In this document: in pieces, positions 48,386 through 59,318 of the stretch | Position numbering within the stretch: position 1 is the first letter of the stretch | How the letters are laid out: each line of letters begins with the position of its first letter | Origin: Trileptium ribeirensis | Taxonomy: Eukaryota; Nematoda; Enoplea; Enoplida; Thoracostomopsidae | Direction: 5' to 3' | NCBI GenBank assembly: GCA_030248225.1 | Contig: JASANE010007210.1 | Location: forward strand, 1-64,000 | DNA: 64,000 bases | Position numbers and translations under genes: made by a program | The notes under the pieces: generated by a model | What the model saw: the letters and a program-made list of their open reading frames with translations, nothing else | Told to the model about the DNA's origin: nothing | Databases searched by the model: none

Positions 48386-50630
48386 CCGGAAGACCAGCCT
48401 TGTTGTAGCAGGGAAGTTGATCAGGCAACGGTGGACAACAGTTGTGTTACATCGACACCTATGGTTTTTAATGAGCACGAGATAACTACAACTGAGAGTC
48501 GTCATTGCAACTGGACAGCAGCCTATGCCGTACTGCGAGCGACATGACTCTGATGACGCAGTGGTGAATCATGGACCGACGCTAGAGAACTACGAGGATA
48601 GTAACACAGCGGATCACACCGAAGACAGTCGCACGTACACCGTACCTACAAACATGGAACCCGTCTCTAATACATCCATCTGATGCTACAGTTTCAACAG
48701 CTTTTTGGAGCCAGTAGCAAGCAACTACGAAGTTGCGGCTGCCAAGTTTAGCCGAATACGAGAACCCATGGGCGTGTTGTATCCGACACCTGACAAAGCT
48801 GTTCTTCAGGAGAATGAAAAAAAACTGCCACAAAGTGGAAAGACTGGGCATGCCAGATCGTGGGATGTTTTATAAGAAAGATGCAAGTGGAAAGCATTAG
48901 GTATAATGTATCGAGTGTTATGCATGAGCGCACGAGGTCATTTTGGTGTTTCCACGAAAAGCACCTATTTTTGTACCCGTGTTACAGGGAAGTAAGAGGT
49001 CTGCGAAGCGGCCAGTAAACAACCTGAGCACGTTTGCTTCGTAGATATGGTCTTTAGTTTTAAAGTAATCCGTGTTTACCTTTAACGCTTTGTTTTTTAA
49101 GTCAATGAAGGAATGTGACTCAATGTCACTGAAGTATTCACAAGCTTCGTTACACCCAGTATAAGCGCAGATTGAGACGGACACGAGAGCCCAAAGTATT
49201 GATGCCAGAGTTGCTTTCTCCTCGTCTCACATAGCACAGTGTAGTACTTAGTCACAAGCTAGAAATTTGAGCATCCATGTAGATGATTTGTGGGTAACGT
49301 ATTTCAATATTTCAGCCGCCTTGTCTGGAAGCTCTACGCGCTTTTAATCGCTGATTAAACATGTTTTTGCCTGACCGACCCGCAGGTACTGTGGATGTGT
49401 AAGTCTGATTGTTGCAGCTTCTTTGTTAAACGTTTAAAGAACCACATCACAATGTTATTTCGTCAGATACTAGATAATTGGCTAATCAATATAGCCGATT
49501 GGATCACATAATGTGGTGATTTGCGAACGAGCTATTTTCATGGTTCCCTGCTTTTCAGCTTTATATATATATTTGTGACTCATTTAGTTAAACGTAGTTT
49601 TATTTTTCACAATTATTTTGCGTTATATTACAGTTTATGAAGAATTAATAAATCTGTGCGAGGTGCTTGATAGCATTTGATTAATACCTATCTCCATTAT
49701 TCACTATATTGAGCGAGATCTAAAACTGACACAATTTGCAAAAGCGAGTGTCGACCTTACAACCAAAGTGTGGACTTAGCAATCACCAAGTGTTGACCTT
49801 AGAATAAATTGTTTACGTAGTGTGGATGGATGTAGGTTCAAAGCATCGACTTAGTACGGGTTTAGTATAAATATTTTTATTTAGTTAGTCATATTTTTAG
49901 GCAGTACCGGATAGGTGTCGTATCGTATTTTTCTATTCATGGATATGCCATGAAACAACTGGACAAATAGCTTTTTGAAAATATACGTACTTAAGCGTGA
50001 AAAATATGAGAAATTTTTACCGTGAGAAAAAAATATGATGCCACCGTGAGGAAAAATATGATACTATCGTGAGAAAAAATATGAATAAAATCTGACTATG
50101 CTACCTTTATAACCAGGTGATTTGGTGGTTCATTTTCATTCAACCGAATTGTCTCAGCGAAGCATCTAATACTACATTTGTCCAATGAGGATAATGTCAT
50201 CCACGTTTTATAGGTCCGAAATTTTGGCCAGAAGCATAATTTATATACTAGATTGTGGTTTTCATTCGAAACTGTTTATATATATATATATATGGTGTAT
50301 TTCCTTTGGATTGCACTTATGTAACGTCAGGAAACTTGAAAAATATGAACGCGTAACGTTGTGGCTAGAGTTCAGTAAACCCGATGCATGTACATCTTGT
50401 TTGAACGTCAGTGTATTTTGATTTGTCGAAATGAATAACAGACTTAAAGATGACATAGCTTCCTCGGGTAATTATTGTAGTGACCGTCTATTTGCCATAA
50501 AATAAAGCGAAGAAAAGTTAATAAACCGACTGTCAGATAATTAGAAAATTAATACGGTAACGATGCTTGGCTATTAACATTTATAACAATACAAATTACA
50601 CTGCATGACAGAAACTTGTTAACACATCGT

Positions 50631-50830
50631 TGTACTATAGTTGTCTGAAATGACTATTGCCTTTCGAACATTGAAAAAAATTTCCTTAATCTCGTGTAAA
50701 TTTCGAGCAGCTCTCGAACAGTTTAAATAAAGGGCTCCAAAAATCTGGAGCATCGAATACATTCTTAGCACAATTAGGAATTTGTCGAGTGAATATCGAA
50801 CGAATAGCATTCATTGCTGGCGAGTTTCAC
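50631..50830. mobile_element. MITE family M1, copy
   Basis: Left end tgtctgaaatgactattgcc followed by tttcgaac. Reverse-complemented right end tcgccagcaatgaatgctat followed by tcgttcgatattc. About 200 bp. Confidence 0.7.
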
Positions 50831-51046
50831 TTGATGTGTAAGAACTCTATCAACTGTCAATTTAAATTATATATTACAATTTCATTATTGTAGCTTAATA
50901 GACTATTGATATTGAACAATTTGAATGATTGTAGTTGCGAGAACGTTTGCTGTTCGTCGTAAGTTTAATGTTTAAATTTACACTTGTAAAAGATGTAATA
51001 TTGTACGTTTGGTAATAAAAACTATAATTAACTATATGCATTGCAG

Positions 51047-51194
51047 TTTTCGAAACCACATCCGTCCGGACGTCTTAACTTTAAATAGTCGCCGAGCCTA
51101 TAATCAAAATGCACGACTATGGTTGACGACAATGTCATCTTGTGGAAATCAAAGTTCCGTTTATATTGTCGATAATCCGCACCGCTTTCTTTGA
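51047..51194 (+). CDS. Unassigned exon-like segment ending in a stop
   Basis: After acceptor tatgcattgcag a frame reads FRNHIRPDVLTLNSRRAYNQ, then NARLWLTTMSSCG and ends TGA 51192-51194 at the edge of a tandem array. It could be a terminal exon. AYNQNARLW loosely recalls the C-terminal helix of E2 enzymes, but this is weak. It may equally be chance. Confidence 0.2.
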
Positions 51195-51836
51195 AACCGA
51201 GGTGGTTTTGGTATAATGGTGTGGTGGCGCGCTTCACTGAGTTTAGATATCGTTCCAGGCCTAGATCGAAAGAAACGTTGTCAAAATTATCGACTTGCTC
51301 TAGCTAGCTTGTCATCGATGTAAATGTCCTACGAACGTTCGGTTTGAAACCGAGGTGGTTCTTGTATAATGGTGTAGTGGCGCGCTTAACTGAGTTTAGA
51401 TATCGATCTAGGCCTAGATCGAAAGAAACGTTGTCAAAATTATCGACTTGCTCTAGCTCACCTCTAGCTAGCTTGTCATCGATGTAAATGTCCTACGAAC
51501 GTTCGGTTTGAAACCGAGGTGGTTCTTGTATAATGGTGTAGTGGCGCGCTTAACTGAGTTTAGATATCGATCTAGGCCTAGATCGAAAGAAACGTTGTCA
51601 AAATTATCGACTTGCTCTAGCTCACCTCTAGCTAGCTTGTCATCGATGTAAATGTCCTACGAACGTTCGGTTTGAAACCGAGGTGGTTCTTGTATAATGG
51701 TGTAGTGGCGCGCTTAACTGAGTTTAGATATCGATGTAGGCCTAGATCGAAAGAAACGTTGTCAAAATTATCGACTTGCTCTAGCTCACCTCTAGCTAGC
51801 TTGTCATCGATGTAAATGTCCTACGAACGTTCGGTT
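51190..51836. repeat. Tandem array of four units, 153 and 3 x 164 bp
   Basis: Units start at tttgaaaccgaggtggtt at 51190, 51343, 51507 and 51671 and end near gaacgttcggttcgata at about 51836. The first unit lacks an 11-bp segment (around ctcacctctag) present in the others. The last three are almost identical, so amplification is recent. Each unit holds palindromic tagatatcgatctaggcctagatcga. Confidence 0.95.
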
Positions 51837-52314
51837 CGATATAAAAATTCAAGCGAGAAGATTTTTTGCCTTCTGTGAGACATATGATATACGTAGATAT
51901 TGCAGAACGTGATAGTTTAACAAGAGTCGTTCCATGCTACTTTGTCCTTTGATCCTAGAAGAAATTACTAATGATTTTTTGTTGTAACACCAAAACAACG
52001 TGCTGGTTATGCGTGAATTCATATTATGTGCGTGCACTAATAGTGCGTTGTAGTGTTGTAAAAATTATGAACTATCATGCAAAATGTAGCGATCAGAATT
52101 CTGCCATCGCTATTAGCAATACCTAAGCGAACTGGAATGGGCCCTATACTCTTTGAACGCAATTTGCGTATTGTGTCATCTTAGTTGTCGGTTGGTAGCA
52201 TTATTTTTATTTATCTAGGGTTGTGGGCCAGAGTGTATTTCAATTCTGTTATCTGGATTAGAAACGAAAAAGCATTGTGGGGAGTAGCCCGCACTTATCA
52301 TAGGCTAGTCCAAG

Positions 52315-52516
52315 ACTGCAGGAAAAAATTAGTCACGAACAGAAATAAAGTGCATAAAAACGAACCCAACGTTACAACATTCCTTTTGGTTTTCGCCGGT
52401 TCATAAACGAACTCGAAAAAATCGAGCCATAAATATGACAATTTTCGTTTGTAATTGAACGTTCTAACGTTCGTTCGTGATCGTTTTTATGCACTTATTT
52501 TTGTCCTTCACTGTAT
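52315..52516. mobile_element. MITE family M2, copy 2
   Basis: Left end tagtcacgaacagaaataaa followed by gtgcataaaaacgaac. Reverse-complemented right end acagtgaaggacaaaaataa followed by gtgcataaaaacga. About 200 bp, just upstream of the tentative mL42 first exon. Confidence 0.75.
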
Positions 52517-52688
52517 ATACAATAAGTGTCGCGGTTTCTGCTCTTTTGTTATGGGGATGCTTGTGATAGTTCGAAACACCACCAAACTGAATTTTACTTC
52601 GACCGACAACACTATGATGACATATGTATGGACAGGAACACACTTGCTCGTATGCTGCGCTAATATTTTTAGTTGTAACGGATTTATC

Positions 52689-52840
52689 ATGGCAATCATG
52701 TCGAATTTGTATTTTTTCCAAGTATTAAACAGCTCTGTGAACATTTCGTGTCTTGCTATTATAGGTATTCCCAATTTATTACGATGTAATTACATTTGTC
52801 GCTGTTCGCACCAAGATTCGACTGATGGATTTGACCGCAA
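52689..52840 (+). CDS. MRPL42: mL42 exon 1 (presequence, tentative)
   Basis: An open frame with ATG at 52689 (alternative ATG 52698) reads MAIMSNLYFFQVLN at the start and RCNYICRCSHQDST, DGFDRK at the end, before donor CGCAA|GTAAGT in phase 2. That phase matches the next exon, and the join gives DRK-KNYTVV. A hydrophobic, acid-poor N-terminus fits a mitochondrial targeting sequence. An acceptor at 52764 (tgctattatag) would permit a shorter exon with the start elsewhere. I choose the longer form because no upstream first exon was found. Confidence 0.45.
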
Positions 52841-52944
52841 GTAAGTCGCGCTTAAGAATTTTAATACTCATACGGGTTAATTAGTTGGTATTTGTGCAAT
52901 GTTAGACATATAATTTGTAGCATACATAGAAGTAATTGAATTCT

Positions 52945-53350
52945 GAGTGTAGTTAGTGGAACGAGCGAGAGAAGAATTCTCATGGGGCAGAGTGATAAAT
53001 TTCGACGGTGCCTGTTGCTGGAGTTTTTTTGGTGACACCGGTAACTCAACTGTGGTTGGGCGAATTGTCTCGAACGATAGCTGATTCGCAATTTTTAGGC
53101 TATTTGTGCCCTTTAATTAGAGGTGACAACGGCTTTCAACTCCTTCCGGTCAGTAAGGCGGCCCGAATGTGCTGCATCGGGTCGCGAAGGCCCCCGAAAA
53201 ATAACATATCTCGACAATTGGTGTAACTAACCCACTCAGCTTATTCGGTAGAGCAAACAAACCTCCATAATACTGTTGAAAATGTTTTGCTATGGGGCTA
53301 TCTCCGGACGTAGTATTTGGGTCAAATAGACCCATGAAACTCAAAATAAA
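52945..53350. repeat. Dispersed repeat family R1, copy 2
   Basis: Begins gaacgagcgagagaagaattctcatggggcag and follows the order of copy 1 at 8158 (tggtaaatttcgacgg, ggtgacaccggtaac, ctcaac, cgaattgtctcg) before diverging. It lies in mL42 intron 1. Confidence 0.65.
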
Positions 53351-53561
53351 TATCTCTGTAATCGTTCGAACTATGTAAGGTTTTGTTTTAATTTTGGAGC
53401 AGTGTTAGAGCAATTCGCACTTTATATACTGTTGTCACTATTTTACAAAGTATATTCTAAGTAGTTGCACAACGCAATAAGCAGGCACAGTACACGTCAT
53501 AAGTGGTTCTCTCGAGATTTAAAATTATTTAAAGTAATAATTCCATTTTAAAAACAAATTT

Positions 53562-53806
53562 TTTTCGAGCGAGTGACGGTCAGTTTTGGCGGGTACTGTA
53601 TAATTCCATGGCTGATATTCGGCTCATTTTGTAACGTGATGCTCAGCATAGTTATGTACAGTACGAGCCAGAAATTATCGTCGAATTTCGAGCTAGCTGC
53701 GAACGAGTGGCTCGCTCGTGATTTCGAAACCATTTGAATTAATTCTAATGTTAGAACAAATTTTTTTCAAGCGAATGGTGAGTCATTTTTGGTTGTACTG
53801 TATGTA
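53562..53806. mobile_element. MITE family M1, one copy plus an adjoining half copy
   Basis: A right-type end (gagcgagtgacggtcagttt followed by tggcgggtactgta) lies at 53562-53605. A full copy follows from tacagtacgagccagaaatt (about 53656) to catttttggttgtactgta (about 53806). Head-to-tail arrangement of the same family. Confidence 0.65.
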
Positions 53807-53879
53807 CGTCTCTCTACAACTCTTATAATTCGCCATTTTGGCGAAGAGACAAGCTACTAGAACTAAATTAACATAAATA

Positions 53880-54000
53880 GATGGTGAACGCTGTGACAGC
53901 GGTGATTGTTACAAGCGCCGTTAAGAACACTATGATAGTGACAATGCGTTAAAAATGCAATTACGAACGCCATGACAGGGATATTGTGTTAAAAGCGTCG
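53880..54000. repeat. Short degenerate tandem repeats (~40 bp)
   Basis: Units of the form gaacgctgtgacagcggtga followed by ttgttacaagcgccgttaa recur at about 53884, 53924 and 53965. Related units lie at about 54553 and 54597, flanking the two SINE-like copies. Confidence 0.6.
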
Positions 54001-54009
54001 TTAACGCTT

Positions 54010-54260
54010 TACGTCTTGAATTAATTTACATTTCCACTATGGATGAACAATTGTCGCTGCCGGGTATCGAACCCCGTCACTCCGGTGAAAGGCACTTTAC
54101 TAATCATTGAGCTATTTCGGAGATATTGCTCGGATCGTTAAGGCTCCTCACGTAGTGAGCTCACAACACTCACACAATCGCGCGGTATTCATCGAATTTA
54201 GTTAGTATAACGCATTCAAATGTAATTAGTAGTTGTCGAACAATTGCAGGAGTTAAAGGG
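54010..54260 (-). repeat. tRNA-derived SINE-like element, copy 1 of a direct pair
   Basis: On the minus strand: tccgaaatagctcaatgatt (A box TAGCTCAATGATTAG), a tRNA-Glu-like anticodon arm cctttcaccgg, and B box ggggttcgatacccgg. The 3' part (agttgtcgaac...) is non-tRNA. The acceptor stem does not close, so it is a tRNA-derived repeat rather than a working tRNA. Confidence 0.7.
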
Positions 54261-54289
54261 ATAAACATGTAGCATACAGAATTTTGTTT

Positions 54290-54560
54290 AACAACTTACA
54301 TTTTGAATGAATTTACATTTCGATTATCGATGAACAATTTTTGGTTGCCGCCAGGTATCGAAGCACGAACGCTCGGATGAAAGTTACACTAACTAACTAA
54401 TGAGCTATTTCGGAGTAATTGTTCGGATCGTTAAGGTTTCTCGCAAAGTGAGCGCACAACAACATGTGTACAATCGTGCAGTATTCATCGAATATAGTTA
54501 GTACAATACGTTCAAACGTAATTTAGTTGTTGTCCAACAGCTGTAGAAGGGTTATGAAAG
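54290..54560 (-). repeat. tRNA-derived SINE-like element, copy 2
   Basis: Same order as the copy about 285 bp upstream: tgaat(g)aatttacatttc, gatgaacaatt, a decayed B box (caggtatcgaagc on the + strand), A-box region tgagctatttcggag, then ggatcgttaagg. It is more diverged in the tRNA part than copy 1. Confidence 0.65.
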
Positions 54561-55154
54561 CTGTGACCGTGATTTTGTGTTAAAAGCACCGTTAAGTACG
54601 CTGTGACATGCATAATCTGCTAATCACTGTCGACGAACCATAATGTTTACTGGATACAGCCTGTCTTCAGCTATTTCGTTTTATATTGCCTTCAGAACGT
54701 TTAGAAATCATCGGTTTGGGTAACTCGGTACATTCAATACGACGGTGTGGTCATCTAGAATCTAGCTTGACCACACCAAACATTAATGTTTTCAATTAGT
54801 TTATAGTCGACCGTTGGCGAACTCGATTGCCGAAAGAATGTATATGGTTATGCTTTATTTTGTGCGTTCATAGATAAGCTATTATATAATAATATGTTAT
54901 GTTATGTTACAGGTAAATACGAAATGTAGCGTTGCTTAACTCTTACCAGGGCAGCATTGCAAGGCTTCACCCGTTCCAGAGGTTTTAGGGTGATAAACAT
55001 TAATCACAACGCTTGCTACAGATGATTTTGCATAACATCAACTGTAGATGAAACACGCTCTCTCCATTTCTGTCTGGTTTGCGAGATTTTAGTTATTAGC
55101 CTTTCCCAAATCAAATATTGATTATAAGAATCAAATTATGATTGAATTCTGATA

Positions 55155-56400
55155 AGTGAGTGAAACGAGCGTAGCGCTGAATTCTCATTGGGCAGTGTGG
55201 TAAATCTCGACGGTGTCTGTTTCTTTGTTTTTGGGGGTAATGCACACAACCTCAACTTTGCTTGCGCCGATGACTCGCGCGAAAGTTCATTTTAAAGAAA
55301 GCTTGAAATCTCTATTTGTGTCCTTTCTTTAGTCGCGAAAATATATTCCAACCCTTGCGGGTCGTAAAACAGGGTCGAAGGGGCCCGGGTCGGGTCAAAA
55401 AGGGTTCGACAAAATGTACTCTTGACTGTGTCTCAGTAACAGTTATTTCGGTCAACCAGGTTCATTTTGTAGAGCAATTGGGGTGCTAGAAAAGTGTATA
55501 CAAAGCTTTTGTATAATACAATCATAGGGTCCAAACGTGTTTTGAAAAGGCCCTAGAGACCCGAAATACACGAAAATGGCAATTATATCCTGAGCCGCTC
55601 TAGCTATATGGGTGGTATTGTACTCTTGTATTGCAATCCACCCTCTATGTAGCTGCAAACGATGAACACGTTTTTTACGCTTCGGGATTGGGCAGAATTT
55701 TTGGTTTTTTTCTGCACAGCCAACTGGCTAAAACCACTAAAATTTTTTAGTCAGTCCAAAATTTTTTAGCCAAATTCCCAGAACTCGCGTGTGGCATGTC
55801 AGGGCAATTTTCAGTGGAAAATTTTGAGAACGGTTGTAGTGCTATAGTGCCAAGTGCCAGATACACTATATATAAATGTATAATCATTGGTTCATTTTCA
55901 TTTTTTCATGTTCATTAGGCAGGAACTCAGTATACTTCGTATTACGCTAGCATACAAGTGAGATAATTTCATGTTTTATTTGCATCATGAAAATTTTTGA
56001 AAAGTAGTTGGTGGATGTTAACAACTTTGCTTATCAAGTTTTTTTTAGTTTTGATAAAAAGGCGACTCGTAGCGCAAAAAAGTTTTAGCCAATTTGGCAA
56101 AAGGGCCTAAATATCTTTAGCCAATAGACAAACTTTTAGCCATGGTTAAAGAATTGGCTAAAAAATAAACACTGGGGTTGGGTCTAAATGGGCTTTGAAT
56201 AGGCCCAATATCCTGAACCTACCAAGCTATATCGGTAACATTGTGGTTTTGTTGTATTGCAATTCGCCCTCTATGCAGCGGCAGATAATGTAGATAAGGC
56301 GTTTTGATTATTTAAGCTGCATGGTTGGGTATAAATGGGGTTTTGAATGGGCCCACGAGACCCAAAATAAATGATATCTTCGCAACCACTAGGGATGTAC
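55155..56400. repeat. Dispersed repeat family R1, copy 3, with a nested insertion
   Basis: Begins gagtgaaacgagcgtagcgc followed by tgaattctcattggg and shares long blocks with 8158-8760, including agtcgcgaaaa, gggtcgtaaaac, gggcccgggtcgggtcaaaa and ccctctatgtagc. The stretch at about 55690-56175 (ttggctaaaaccac ... ttagccatggttaaagaattggctaaaaaa) is absent from copy 1 and has mirrored ttggctaaa ends, so it is a later insertion. Confidence 0.75.
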
Positions 56401-56738
56401 GGACATTATTGATATCGTTTTATTATCGTATGTAAATGCACTTTGTAAGTCCCCAAATACGCAGTAAACGGTACATTATATTTCATGAACTATTAAAGCA
56501 ACGGAAGCTGTGTGCGTCTCTCTAAATTAGATCTTCAACATTCACAATAATTACCACCTTGGCGATGAGACAAGCTACTGTGTTGTGAATCACGAATCAA
56601 ATTTTTGAACTGTTATATTTTAAAAATACTGCAATTTATTAAAATTTCTAAAAAATATTTCAATTTTGGATTTTTTACTCATTTTTGGATTTGCACATTG
56701 TTTGTTGCCGGTTTGTGTAGTATTTTATATGGTTTCAG

Positions 56739-56853
56739 AAAAAACTACACTGTTGTCGCTGGAAATGGCATAGTAGTTTCGTGGCACCCGGCTACGCCGT
56801 TTCCATACGAACACACCAAGCCTTTGCCAAGAGATCGCGAGATTTTAGCTGCG
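56739..56853 (+). CDS. MRPL42: mL42 exon 2
   Basis: Acceptor tatggtttcag (phase 2), donor GCTGCG|GTAAGA (phase 0). It reads KNYTVVAGNGIVVSWHPATP, then FPYEHTKPLPRDREILAA. The block HPxxxxPYEHTKP(I/L)PR is diagnostic of mL42. Confidence 0.88.
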
Positions 56854-57189
56854 GTAAGATTAAGCTTGAACTATCTAATCGATTTATTACGGGGTATAAA
56901 GCTGGCCTCTTCACAAAAACAAAATTTTACAAGGTGGTTTTTGATCTGTAGGGCCGCAGCTTCAACCTGGGGAGAACTGGAAATTCCTGAGTGTAATTTC
57001 CACCAGGGAACGTATAAATGCATTTTGTCGTGTTTTCAAGCATTTAAACATTTTTAAAGTTATTTTTGTTGCGCATTTATTATTAAGCACTGAAAATGCG
57101 TATTTCCGCATATCACACGTTATTTTATTTAGTATCTCGTCATAAATAGTCGAAATAAAAACAGTAATTTTTTCTTGTTATGACATTCT

Positions 57190-58220
57190 TGGTATGACCT
57201 AAAGTCCCTTTGGAGTGGGGGTTTACCTGCGGGAAACCTAAACTTTACCTGGAGGTCATGACCTTGGAGTAGCCGCCGAAATCATGTATAGGTCGAAAAC
57301 CGTGCCCTTTCTCCTCTCCATGGAGAGGCCAGTAAAGTGCAGAGGTTCGGGTACATACAGTCGCGGCCAAAAATTGTAGTCGAAATCAATTGAAATTTCG
57401 TTTAATCGAAAAGAGTCCCGGGAGTTTTATAAATTTAATATTTATTTAACTTGATTAACTGAAATCGTACCAAATTTTGATGGAATGTTTTGCAGTTATT
57501 CCTGACCGTAACTTACATATAGCGGTAGTACTAGCCGCGCCGGGCGCTCGTTGCTCGCTTGAAACATGTGGGAAATAAATTATATATTATGTTTTATAAT
57601 TTACCCGCTGTTCGCTAAGCTCGTGAATCACACAGTCGATCATTGCGGCTAGTGGTATATTTTCGAAAATGCACGGAAACCAATAATTTCATACCGAAAT
57701 ATACAGTATGATCTCTATGTTCGGAGGAAACTGATTCATTTGCATCAAAACAATAACTCATGTGCATTTAGTTCAGCATTAATCAAATGTCTATTGTTAA
57801 GCTGCGGACGTATAACTTAAAATATTGTGGCACCATCTCGTGTGTCTTTGGAAAAATAATACGATGAATGGAAACTAGTTTGCATAAATTTCAAGAAAAT
57901 GATAAATATTGAATTTTCATAAATTTCAAAAATATTTCCCGAAAGTAAACAGTACTCTTTAGAAATGAGCGCTGCCCGTTCGATATCAACTCGATGCTCG
58001 GTTCCTCAAAAAGCCGACAATCAGTTCTGGCGCAGTCTGTATAAGCAAAGGTCTTGAAATATTGTTATTTGATCAGTATATACGTACATAGTCCTGGTTT
58101 CTACAGGGAAGGGCCCAGGTATTTCGATATTCCTTCAGTTCACGCCTCCAGGTAAACAATGGCTTCCGTAGTTCATGTCTCCCAGGTACTTTCCTGCTCC
58201 ACTAAAAATAACCACGTTTT
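57190..58220. mobile_element. Candidate nested inverted-repeat element in mL42 intron 2
   Basis: Outer ends: tttacctggaggtcatgacc near 57250 mirrors tgcgtgaa-type cacgcctccaggtaaacaat near 58142. Inside, cagtcgcggccaaaaattgt (57358) is mirrored by gacaatcagttctggcgcag (58017), resembling MITE family M1 termini. Two elements therefore appear to be nested. Confidence 0.5.
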
Positions 58221-58359
58221 TGCGTGATGGCTTAAAAAATATGCGATTTTTTCTATATTTTTGCTAAAAAATCCCCAAATTTTTTCGTTTTTAAATAAGC
58301 ATAATCGTAATCAGTTGCCAAATTAGGCATTTTTTGTGTTCTCTGATTGTTACAGTACT

Positions 58360-58840
58360 TTATGGTCCCCCACTTCAACTGGGGAACCCCAGATGAACTG
58401 GGGGAGTTCCAGCGAGCCTCTGACAATAGGGGGCTCTCGGCGTCAAGTCTTACCCCGAGTTCGGGGGAGCGAGGATGTCAATAGGGTTAAATATTTTGTA
58501 TATCATATTATATACATATAATGCAATATATATGTATATATTTACATGGGCCGCTTTATATACATGTCTATGCGTCAATATTACTGCATTTTACGAATGA
58601 GATGTGCAAAACACAAGAATTTGCTGGAATTATACCTTATATTGGTCGGGTATTCAAATTGCTTGGGGTCAAAATCAAAAATTTAAGAACTCCAACTTTC
58701 GTAGGGGGGCAGGGCGGTGGGGGTCGCTACTAAGGGTCAGCTACCGGACCTGAGGGATAAGTCCCATTCCTCCCTATAGTGGAGCCTCGCAGGTATTTTC
58801 GGTTCCCCCAGTTCCGAACTGCGGAACCCCAGGTCATGCT
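58360..58840. repeat. GC-rich repeat with GGGGAACCCC-type palindromic blocks
   Basis: Near 58375-58460 there is caactggggaaccccag and ctgggggagttcc; near 58795-58835 ggttcccccagttccgaact and gcggaaccccagg. The mirrored blocks and the shift in base composition suggest an inserted element. An open frame with many glycines (58700-58733) is part of this. Confidence 0.45.
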
Positions 58841-59196
58841 ACCAGTATAATTTTGGTACTTTGGAGAAGAAAAATAGTAATTATTGAAAATTGTGCACAG
58901 TTATCAGGGGCGTAGCCAAGGCTACCATTCCAGTGACCATTTCTGCGACCGTGAAGGAGGACAGAAAAGGTAAGTGTAGGTTTATGTGCGTTTGCGCTAT
59001 GCCTCATCTAGCTCCCGGTGGAGAAGTTCCTTGCGCGTATGTGTTGTTTTGAGTTTAATACTAATGACTTATTGCTTATTTATTTTTATTCTGCCTACAT
59101 CCTCAGTTCGTTCTATTAGTGGCTTTAACTACTGAATATTTATTTCCGTTACTTTGTGTGTAATGATAAACAAAATAAATTTTATTTATTTGGCAG

Positions 59197-59318
59197 GGCG
59201 ATTCGGAGTTAAACATACCGCTGCGTAAAGAGCAATATTTCGAACATATGCCTTCTGGACCTTCGAATGTAGATTTACAAAACATGTTCTACACAAATAA
59301 ACATGTTTGGCAACCATC
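59197..59318 (+). CDS. MRPL42: mL42 exon 3
   Basis: Acceptor tttatttggcag (phase 0), donor CCATC|GTGAGT (phase 2). It begins GDSELNIPLRKEQYFEHMPS, then GPSNVDLQNMFYTNKHVWQP. It corresponds to the mL42 segment with GP...L..MF.T.KH.W.P. Confidence 0.85.

Larger units (their letters stand above)
47200..51046. other. Mostly non-coding region with decayed transposon sequence
   Basis: Besides the pogo/Tigger fragment at 48194 I see no supported gene. Short tandem repeats of (c)gtgagaaaaaatatgat-type units occur at 50000-50090. A (TA)n run lies at 50277-50293. The stretch from 49200 to 49950 holds nothing I can name. Confidence 0.4.

Noticed and set aside
54040..54120. Functional tRNA-Glu gene on the minus strand
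   Set aside because: A and B boxes and an anticodon-like arm are present, but the 5' and 3' acceptor sequences do not pair and a degenerate copy follows, which fits a SINE.
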